Assembly (NCBI GenBank): GCA_963797835.1
Contig: CAWCRN010000024.1
Span: forward strand, 62,001 to 126,000
DNA: 64,000 nucleotides
Reading direction: 5' to 3'
DNA from: JBDTSW01 sp963797835
GTDB lineage: Bacteria > Actinomycetota > Thermoleophilia > Solirubrobacterales > 70-9
The translations under genes and the position numbers were made by a program. A model generated the notes under the pieces. It was not told the DNA's origin. It did not search any database and saw nothing but the letters and a program-made list of their open reading frames with translations. Shown here piece after piece: positions 55,394 to 64,000 of the stretch. Every line of letters starts with the position of its first letter. Within the stretch, counting starts at the first letter, position 1.

Positions 55394-56070
55394 CCCGCGG
55401 CGGCGGGGTCGGCGAGCACGATCGCGCCGGGGGCGTCGACGCGGCCCGCGGGGATCGAGGGATCGCCCGCGAGGAGCTTGGCGAGAGCGTCGCGCTTGTC
55501 GGCGCCCGCGATCAGCCAGAACACGCTTCGCGCCGCCGCCAGCGCCGGGTAGGTCAGCGTCATCCGGCGGCGCCCCTGGTACTCGCCGCCGGTCACGGCC
55601 ACGATCGCGTCCTGCACCTCGAGCACCGGATCCCCCGGGACCAGCGAGGCCGTGTGGCCGTCGGGCCCGAGGCCGAGGTGGACCAGGTCGAGCGCCTCCG
55701 GAAGCGCCGCCGCGTAGCCGGCCGCGGCGGCCTCCGGGTCGGCCTCTGTCACGGGCATCGGCCGCAGCCGCTCCTGTGCCGGCGCCGGCATGCTCTCGCG
55801 CATGTGGGTGAGATTGCGGTCGGGGTCGCCGTCGGGCGCGATCCGCTCGTCGACCTGGAAGACGGCGACCGAGTCCCAGGGGATCACCTCGGCGCCCAGC
55901 CGCTCGCACATCAGCCACGGCTCGTGGCCGCCGCTGAGGGCGAGGGCGAAGCGGCCGCGCTCGGCGACGGCGGCGCGAGCGGCGGTGGCGATGAGGCCGG
56001 CACCCCTGGCCGCGAGCTCCTCCGCGGTGGCGTGGACCTCGAGGCTCGGCGAGGGCGGGGAGGCGCTCAG
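55390..56070 (-). CDS. pgl: 6-phosphogluconolactonase
   Basis: 226 aa. Hydrolyses 6-phosphogluconolactone. FALALSGGHEPWLMCERL, VFQVDERIAPDGDPDRNLTHMRE and HLGLGPDGHTASLVPGDP are hallmark Pgl/NagB-fold segments; MTLTYPALAAARSVFWLIAG is near the end. No ATG, GTG or TTG lies in frame before the conserved region. The only plausible start is a CTG that overlaps the gnd stop as CTGA, copying the usual GTGA/ATGA coupling. A GTG read as CTG by error is the simple alternative. Confidence 0.9.
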   Translation of the reverse strand: MSASPPSPSLEVHATAEELAARGAGLIATAARAAVAERGRFALALSGGHEPWLMCERLGAEVIPWDSVAVFQVDERIAPDGDPDRNLTHMRESMPAPAQERLRPMPVTEADPEAAAAGYAAALPEALDLVHLGLGPDGHTASLVPGDPVLEVQDAIVAVTGGEYQGRRRMTLTYPALAAARSVFWLIAGADKRDALAKLLAGDPSIPAGRVDAPGAIVLADPAAAG

Positions 56071-57092
56071 CTCGGCTTCTCCTCGTGGCCGCCGAACTGC
56101 TTTCGCATCGCCGAGAGCACCTTGCTCGCGAAGTCGTCGAGGCCGCGGGAGGAGAACCGCTCGTAGAGCGCGGTGGTCAGGACCGGCGCGGGCACGCCCT
56201 CCTCGATCGCGGCGATCGACGTCCAGCGGCCCTCGCCGGAGTCGGAGACCCGCCCCGCGTAGTCGGCGAGGTCGGGCGACTCGGCCAGGGCGGCGGCGGT
56301 GAGGTCGAGGAGCCAGGAGCCGACGACGCTGCCGCGCCGCCAGACCTCGGCCACCTCGGGCACGTCGATCTCGTAGCGGTAGTACTCGGGGTGCTCGAGC
56401 GGCGCCGTCTCGGCGTCCGCCTCGCGCTCGGCGCTGCCGGCGTCGGCGTTTCGCAGGATGTTGAGGCCCTCTGCGTAGGCCGCCATCAGCCCGTACTCGA
56501 TCCCGTTGTGGACCATCTTCACGAAGTGGCCGGCGCCGGCGGGCCCGCAATGGAGGTAGCCGTTCTCGGCGGTCGATGGATCGCCCTCGCGGCCCGGGGT
56601 GCGCTGCGCCGAGTCGACCCCGGGGGCCAGGGTCGCGAAGATCGGGTCAAGACGCGCGACCGCTTCGTCGGGGCCGCCGATCATCAGGCAGTAGCCGCGC
56701 TCGAGGCCGAACACACCGCCCGAGGTGCCGCAGTCGACGTAGTCGATCCCGCGCTCCGCCAGCTCGGCGGCGCGGCGGATGTCATCGCGGTAATAGGAGT
56801 TGCCGCCGTCGATCACAGCGTCGCCGGCCTCGAGCACGTCCCCGACCGCCTTGACCGTGCTCTCGGTGATCTCGCCCGCCGGGACCATCACCCAGACCGC
56901 CCGGGGGGGCGCGAGCGCGCCGGCCAGCTCCGCGAGCGACGCGGCGGGGGTGGACCCTTCGCCGGCGAGCTGCTCGACCGCGCCGGGGTCGACGTCGTAG
57001 ACCGCGCACCGGTGCCCGTCGCGCATCAGGCGCCGGGCGATGTTCGCGCCCATCCTGCCGAGGCCGACGATGCCAAGCTCGGAACTGCTCAC
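56067..57092 (-). CDS. gnd: 6-phosphogluconate dehydrogenase, decarboxylating (short type)
   Basis: 341 aa, the YqeC/GntZ length class. NAD(P) fold GIVGLGRMGANIARRLMRDGH (about residues 7-27), VIDGGNSYYRDDIRRA, and catalytic region DCGTSGGVFGLERGYCLMIGG. The KMVHNGIEYGLMAAYAEG helix holds the catalytic lysine and substrate contacts. GTG start follows GGGAGGAA at good spacing. First gene of gnd-pgl, divergent from zwf by 71 bp. Confidence 0.95.
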   Translation of the reverse strand: MSSSELGIVGLGRMGANIARRLMRDGHRCAVYDVDPGAVEQLAGEGSTPAASLAELAGALAPPRAVWVMVPAGEITESTVKAVGDVLEAGDAVIDGGNSYYRDDIRRAAELAERGIDYVDCGTSGGVFGLERGYCLMIGGPDEAVARLDPIFATLAPGVDSAQRTPGREGDPSTAENGYLHCGPAGAGHFVKMVHNGIEYGLMAAYAEGLNILRNADAGSAEREADAETAPLEHPEYYRYEIDVPEVAEVWRRGSVVGSWLLDLTAAALAESPDLADYAGRVSDSGEGRWTSIAAIEEGVPAPVLTTALYERFSSRGLDDFASKVLSAMRKQFGGHEEKPS

Positions 57093-57163
57093 TCGGGTTC
57101 CTCCCAGGTCGCTGTCGAGGGCGAGGTCATCGTATGCGAGGGGGTAGGGTGAGCCGAGTCGAG

Positions 57164-58580
57164 ATGGAAGTCTCAACCGCGCCGACAGTCGCCTCCGCGC
57201 AGCACCGCGAGCCGGCCGATGTGCTCGTCGATCTTCGGGATCAGCGGCGATCTGGCCCGCAAGATGACCTTCCGTGCGCTCTACCGCCTCGAGCAGGCCG
57301 GGCGCCTGCCGTGTCCCGTGGTCGGGGTGGCGATCGACGACTGGGACTCGGACAAGCTCCGCGAGCACGCCCGCGCAGGCGATCGCGGCGAGCGTCGACG
57401 AGGCCGACCCGGAGGTCGTCGCCCGCCTCTGCGACCGGCTGAGCTATGTCGCCGGCGACTACGCCGACCCGCAGACGTTCGAGCGGCTGGCGAGCGCGAT
57501 CGCGGGGGCCGAGCACCCCGTGTTCTACCTGGAGATCCCGCCGTCGCTGTTCGCTCGGGTGGTCCGCAGCCTCGGGGACGCGGGCCTCACAGAGGGCGCC
57601 CGGGTGGTGATCGAGAAGCCGTTCGGGCACGACCTTCCCTCGGCTCAGGAGCTGAACCGTGAGCTGAGCGAGGTGCTGAAGGAAGACCAGATCCTTCGCA
57701 TCGACCATTTCCTCGGCAAGGAGCCGGTGCTGGACATCACCTACCTGCGGTTCGCCAACAGCCTGCTGGAGCCGGTCTGGAACCGGAACTACGTGGCCCA
57801 CGTGCAGATCACCATGGCCGAGGACTTCGGCGTCGAGGGGCGTGGCGGCTTCTACGACCCGGTCGGCGCCCTGCGCGACGTCGTCCAGAACCACCTTCTT
57901 CAGGTGCTGGCGCTGATAGCCATGGAACCGCCGGCAGGCAACCAGATGGACCCGGTCCGCGCCAAGAAGCTGGAGCTCTTCAGGGCGATGCGGCCGGCGG
58001 ACCCGCAGCGCTACGTGCGCGGCCAGTACGACGGGTACCAGGACGTCGACGGGGTCGCGCCGGGGTCGACGACCGAGACCTACGCGGCGCTCACGCTCGA
58101 GGTGGACAACTGGCGGTGGGCCGGGGTCCCCTTCTTCATCCGCGCGGGCAAGTGCCTGCCGGTGCGAGGGACCGAGGTCAACGTCGTCTTCCAACGGCCG
58201 CCGCGACTCGGCGTCGGCGACGGGAGCCGGCCCGAGCCGAACCAGCTGGTGATCCGGATCGACCCCAAGCCGGGGGCCCGGATCCGATTCCTGGCGAAGC
58301 AGGCCGGCGCCGACAGCTTCGAGCCGGCCGACCTCGAGGTCCTGTTCGAGAAGACGCCCGGCTCGGAGCCGGAGCCGTACGAGCGCCTCCTGGGCGACGC
58401 CCTGCGGGGCGACGGCCAGCTCTTCACGCGAGAGGATTCGGTCGAGGAGACCTGGCGGGTCGTGCAGCCCCTCCTCGACGACCCCGGGCCCGTCGATACC
58501 TACGCGGCCGGCTCCTGGGGCCCTGAGCGCGCGAACGCCCTTGTCAACGGCGTCTGCGAGTGGTACGAGCTATGGCCTCC

Positions 58581-58584
<4 letters not shown>
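57164..58584 (+). CDS. zwf: Glucose-6-phosphate dehydrogenase (two apparent frameshifts near 57230 and 57374)
   Basis: First enzyme of the oxidative pentose-phosphate pathway, about 472 aa after correction. The coenzyme motif FGISGDLARKMTFRALYRL, the catalytic RIDHFLGKEPV (His) and VIEKPFGHDL lysine region, and WRWAGVPFFIRAGKCLP are present. After DVLV one extra G (57230) breaks the frame before FGISGDL; another extra G (about 57374) breaks it before AIAASVDEADP. ATG at 57164 was chosen. The stop overlaps tkt by 4 bp (ATGA). Confidence 0.93.
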
Positions 58585-60645
<2,061 letters not shown>

Positions 60646-60649
<4 letters not shown>

Positions 60650-61704
60650 AGCCGACTGGCGAGCTCCACGCGCTGGGCCAGAGCCTGTGGGTGGACAACA
60701 TCACCCGGACGATGCTCGACGACGGCACCCTGGCGCGATACATCGACGAGCTCTCGCTGACGGGGCTCACCTCGAACCCGACGATCTTCGACAAGGCGAT
60801 CGGCTCCGGCGACGCCTACGACGAGCAGATCGCGGAGCTCCACGACCGGGGGCTGGAGGGCGAGGATCTCTTCTTCGAGCTGGCCCTGGCGGACCTGCGC
60901 CGCGCCGCGAAGATGTTCGAGCCGATCAACGAGCGCAGCGACGACGTCGACGGCTGGGTCTCGCTCGAGGTCTCCCCGCTGCTCGCCGACGACGCCGCGG
61001 CCACGATCGCGCAGGTGCGCGACCTCCACGCGCGCGCCGACTGCAACGTCTTCATCAAGATCCCGGGCACCGAGGCCGGGCGCAGCGCGATCTCCGAGGC
61101 CATCTTCGCCGGCATCCCCGTGAACGTCACCCTGCTGTTCTCGGCCGACCATTACCTGGGCGCGGCCGAGGCCTTCATGCGCGGCCTCGAGCGGCGAATC
61201 GAGGCCGGGCTCGACCCCTCCGTCCCGTCGGTGGCGTCGCTCTTCATCAGCCGCTGGGACGTCGCCGTCGCCGAGGCGGTGGGCGAGGAGCTTCGCAACC
61301 GGCTCGGGATCGCCGTCGGCATGCGCACCTACCGTGCCTACCGCGACCTGCTCGACTCCGAGCGCTGGCAGCGGCTGGCGAACGAGGGCGCACGGCCCCA
61401 GCGGCTGCTGTGGGCGAGCACCGGGACCAAGGACCCGGGCGCCTCCGACGTGCTCTACGTGGAGGCCCTGGCCGCCCCGCTCACCGTCAACACCATGCCC
61501 GAGAAGACGCTCCTGGCGTTCGCCGACCATGGGCAGGTGGGGGAGCCGCTCGCGAGCGACGGCGGCGATGCGGAGGCGGTCCTCGGCGCCTTCGCGGACG
61601 CCGGCGTCGACGTGGACGCGCTCGCCGCCCGCCTCCAGCATGAGGGGGCGGAGTCATTCGCCGCCTCATGGCGTGACCTCCTCGCGACGGTCGCGGCGCA
61701 GTGA
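60646..61704 (+). CDS. tal: Transaldolase
   Basis: 352 aa. Schiff-base lysine in VFIKIPGTEAGRSAI (about residue 139), substrate-site LTSNPTIFDKAI near residue 40, and NVTLLFSADHYLGAAEAF. The length matches actinobacterial Tal proteins that are not fused to Pgi. ATG overlaps the tkt stop (ATGA). No frame breaks. Confidence 0.96.
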
Positions 61705-61711
61705 CGCGGAC

Positions 61712-63367
61712 GTGACACCGCTCCGCGAGCGCGACGCCTGGCAGGCGCTCGAGCGCCACCACGCCGAGGTGGGCCCGCTTCACCTGCGGGAGCTGTTCGC
61801 CGCCGACCCGGAGCGCGGGGAGCGGATGACGGCAGACGGCGCCGGGCTCCACCTCGACTACTCGAAGAACCGGATCACGGACGAGACCCTGAGCCTGCTG
61901 GAGCGCCTCGCGGATGAGTCCGGCGTCGCGGAGCGCCGCGACGCGATGTTCGCGGGCGAGCGGATCAACGTGTCCGAGGAGCGCTCGGCCCTCCACGCGG
62001 CACTGCGGATGCCGCGCGGGCGCTCGCTGCTTGTCGACGGCGTCGACGTCGTCGAGCAGGTCCACGAGGTGCTCGACCGGATGGCCGCGTTCTGCGGGCG
62101 CGTGCGTGGCGGCGAGTGGCGAGGGCACACGGGCCGCCCGATCCGAAACGTCGTCAACATCGGCATCGGGGGCTCGGACCTCGGCCCGGTGATGGCATAC
62201 GAGGCGCTCCGCCACTACTCGAGGCGCCAGATGGCCTTCCGGTTCGTCTCCAACGTCGACGGCACCGACTTCGCCGAGGCCACCCGCGACCTCGATCCGG
62301 CCGAGACGCTGTTCGTGATCTCCTCGAAGACGTTCACGACGCTCGAGACCATGACCAACGCGAGGACGGCGCGCGAGTGGTCGCTGGCGGCGCTCGGGGA
62401 GCCCGACGCGATCGCGAAGCACTTCGTGGCGGTATCGACCAACGCCGAGGGCGTCGGCGAGTTCGGGATCGACACCGAGAACATGTTCGGGTTCTGGGAC
62501 TGGGTCGGCGGTCGCTACTCGATGGATTCGGCGATCGGCCTCTCGACGATGCTCGCGATCGGCCCCGACCGCTTCGGCGAGATGCTCGCGGGCTTCCACG
62601 CGCTCGACGAGCATTTCCGCGAGGCGCCGCTCGCCCGCAACCTGCCGGCGCTGATGGGGCTGCTCGCGGTCTGGTACTCGGGCTTCTTCGACACCCAGAC
62701 CCAGGGCGTCTTCCCCTACGACCGCTACCTGCTGCGCTTCCCCGCCTACCTCCAGCAGCTGACGATGGAGTCGAACGGCAAGCACGTCACGGTCGACGGG
62801 GCGCGCGTGGACTACGACACGGGCGCGATCTACTGGGGCGAGCCCGGGACGAACGGCCAGCACTCCTTCTACCAGCTGATCCACCAGGGGACGAGGCTGA
62901 TCCCGTGCGACTTCATCGGCTTCCTCCACCCCCTCAACCCGCTCGGAGAGCATCACGACCTGCTGCTCTCGAACGTGTTCGCCCAGGGCGAGGCGCTGGC
63001 GTTCGGGCGGACCGCCGAGGAGGTGCGCGCCGAGGGCACCGCGGAGGCGGTCGTCCCGCACCGCGTGATGGAGGGCAACCGGCCCTCGAACACGATCCTC
63101 GCCGACCGCCTCACGCCGGCGACGCTCGGCAGCCTGGTGGCGCTGTACGAGCACAGCGTCTTCACCCAGGGCGTCGTCTGGGGCATCGATTCCTTCGACC
63201 AGTGGGGTGTCGAGCTGGGGAAGGTCCTCGCGCAGCGGATCGTGCCCGAGCTCCAGGCCGAGGTCGAGCCCACCCTCGCACACGACAGCTCCACCAACGC
63301 GTTGATCCGCCGCTACCGGGGCGCGCGAGCGGCCGGGCCGGACGCGGAGGAGCCCGGTGTCCCCTGA
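61712..63367 (+). CDS. pgi: Glucose-6-phosphate isomerase
   Basis: 551 aa. NIGIGGSDLGPVMAYEAL (about residues 147-164), FVISSKTFTTLETMTNAR, the catalytic Glu in MESNGKHVTVDG, HQGTRLIPCDFIG and the C-terminal SFDQWGVELGKVLA signature are all conserved. GTG at 61712 lies 7 bp after tal and gives the shortest plausible N-terminus. The stop overlaps the next gene by 11 bp. Confidence 0.95.
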   Translation: MTPLRERDAWQALERHHAEVGPLHLRELFAADPERGERMTADGAGLHLDYSKNRITDETLSLLERLADESGVAERRDAMFAGERINVSEERSALHAALRMPRGRSLLVDGVDVVEQVHEVLDRMAAFCGRVRGGEWRGHTGRPIRNVVNIGIGGSDLGPVMAYEALRHYSRRQMAFRFVSNVDGTDFAEATRDLDPAETLFVISSKTFTTLETMTNARTAREWSLAALGEPDAIAKHFVAVSTNAEGVGEFGIDTENMFGFWDWVGGRYSMDSAIGLSTMLAIGPDRFGEMLAGFHALDEHFREAPLARNLPALMGLLAVWYSGFFDTQTQGVFPYDRYLLRFPAYLQQLTMESNGKHVTVDGARVDYDTGAIYWGEPGTNGQHSFYQLIHQGTRLIPCDFIGFLHPLNPLGEHHDLLLSNVFAQGEALAFGRTAEEVRAEGTAEAVVPHRVMEGNRPSNTILADRLTPATLGSLVALYEHSVFTQGVVWGIDSFDQWGVELGKVLAQRIVPELQAEVEPTLAHDSSTNALIRRYRGARAAGPDAEEPGVP

Positions 63368-64000
63368 CGGCCCGAGGGCCGTCCTCTTCGACATCGACGG
63401 CACCTTGATCCGCAGCGGCGGCGCGAGCGACCGCTCGTGGCAGCGCGCCTTCGCCGATCTCGAGGGGGTCGAGGTCGACATCCGGGCCACGACGGGCCGG
63501 GGGCTCCCGGACCCGGAGGTGGGAAGGCAGGCGTTCCGCGCGGTCATCGGCCGCGATCCGGCGCCGGAGGAGCTGGCGCGGCTCATGGAGCGCCGCCTCC
63601 GCTATCTCCCCGAGGAGGTCGAGCGCGCGGAGGGCTACCGCGTGCTGGATGGGGCCGAGGACCTGCTGGAGCGGCTGATCGACGAGGGCTTCCTCTTGGG
63701 GCTCACCACCGGCAACGTCGAGGCGGCTGCCCACATCAAGCTCTCCCGCGCGGGGCTCAACCGCTTCTTCAGCTTCGGCGGGTACGGCTCCGACTCGAGC
63801 GATCGCACCGAGCTCACGCGCAGGGCCGTGGAGCGCGCCGCGACGGTGGCCGGGACCGCGATCGATCCGGCCTCGATCCGGTCCGTCGGGGACACCACGC
63901 GCGACATCGAGGCCGGCCACGGCGCCGGGATCAGGGTCGTCGGGGTGGCGACCGGCGACTTCACGGTCGACCAGCTCGCCGACGCGGGGGCGGACTGGGC
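63357..64000 (+). CDS. HAD-superfamily hydrolase (runs off the window)
   Basis: At least 214 aa; the stop is beyond 64000. Motif I VLFDIDGTLIRSGG is near residue 9, motif II LGLTTGN near residue 119, and the GDTTRDIEAGHGAGIRVVGVATG motif IV near residue 181. A four-helix cap lies between motifs I and II, as in phosphoglycolate-phosphatase-like (Gph) enzymes. GTG start overlaps the pgi stop, so it is part of the zwf-tkt-tal-pgi unit and may remove a phosphate from a toxic or side-product sugar phosphate. Confidence 0.88.
   Translation, partial: MSPDGPRAVLFDIDGTLIRSGGASDRSWQRAFADLEGVEVDIRATTGRGLPDPEVGRQAFRAVIGRDPAPEELARLMERRLRYLPEEVERAEGYRVLDGAEDLLERLIDEGFLLGLTTGNVEAAAHIKLSRAGLNRFFSFGGYGSDSSDRTELTRRAVERAATVAGTAIDPASIRSVGDTTRDIEAGHGAGIRVVGVATGDFTVDQLADAGADW

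Overview
The window is high-GC DNA from a bacterium that is almost certainly an actinomycetote. The evidence is the rpoBC / str / S10 / spc / alpha gene order, a zinc-ribbon S14, frequent GTG and TTG starts, and actinobacterial-type TAnnnT -10 boxes placed 6-11 nt before start codons. The small membrane-protein pair between rpsG and fusA and the neighbouring gene content would fit the class Thermoleophilia (Solirubrobacterales or Gaiellales). That placement is inference and has not been tested by search.

Layout. 1-11377: end of rpoB, rpoC, a minus-strand pair (small membrane protein, HAD-like protein), rpsL-rpsG, two minus-strand membrane genes, then fusA and tuf with a textbook terminator. 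11385-22878: one long plus-strand ribosomal block, rpsJ to secY. 23013-33529: adk and map, followed not by infA but by an insert of about 9 kb. The insert carries an ICMT-like methyltransferase, a reverse-transsulfuration pair (cystathionine beta-synthase and a cystathionine lyase/synthase), and a PEP-dependent dihydroxyacetone module (MIP channel, DhaK, DhaL, EI, HPr, DhaM-type EIIA, IclR regulator). 33542-36597: rpmJ-rpsM-rpsK-rpsD-rpoA-rplQ. 36872-42284: truA, an ECF-type sigma factor divergent from a VOC protein, surE and ligA. 42312-50612: a decayed beta-propeller gene, a hypothetical protein, a DacB-type peptidase, a patatin, an acyl-CoA synthetase, small proteins, a thioredoxin-fold protein and a TVP38-type membrane protein. 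50681-54469: tRNA-Pro(CGG) followed by a formamidase / APC permease / formamidase cassette. 54746-64000: a pentose-phosphate / glycolysis cluster, with rpiA convergent on pgl-gnd, and zwf-tkt-tal-pgi-HAD on the plus strand.

How genes work together. The dha genes form two convergent units. glpF-dhaK-dhaL-ptsI lie on plus and dhaM-ptsH on minus, with the iclR-family gene divergent from dhaM. A near-identical inverted repeat sits just downstream of the glpF promoter and at the start of the iclR gene, so one regulator probably controls both. The final cluster supplies oxidative and non-oxidative pentose-phosphate enzymes plus Pgi; only ribulose-phosphate epimerase is not seen.

Most unusual signals. 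(1) A 13-bp palindrome, GGGGTC(A/T)GACCCC, occurs nine times. All copies are inside terminal extensions of ribosomal protein genes (rpsC, rpsQ, rpsE). In either orientation it can be read as Gly-Ser-Asp-Pro. (2) A 43-nt hairpin family with covarying arms lies after rpsG, secY and rplQ. (3) A 43-bp repeat straddles a GTGA stop/start junction at two loci. (4) A 13-bp promoter-like element is mirrored in front of the divergent sigma-factor and VOC genes. (5) Many genes look leaderless.

Caution. At least twenty single-base frame breaks interrupt otherwise intact, often essential genes (rplD, rpsC, rpsE, cbs, ptsI, the sigma gene, ligA, zwf, tkt and others). They look like indel errors of the assembly, so those genes are annotated as whole genes with apparent frameshifts.
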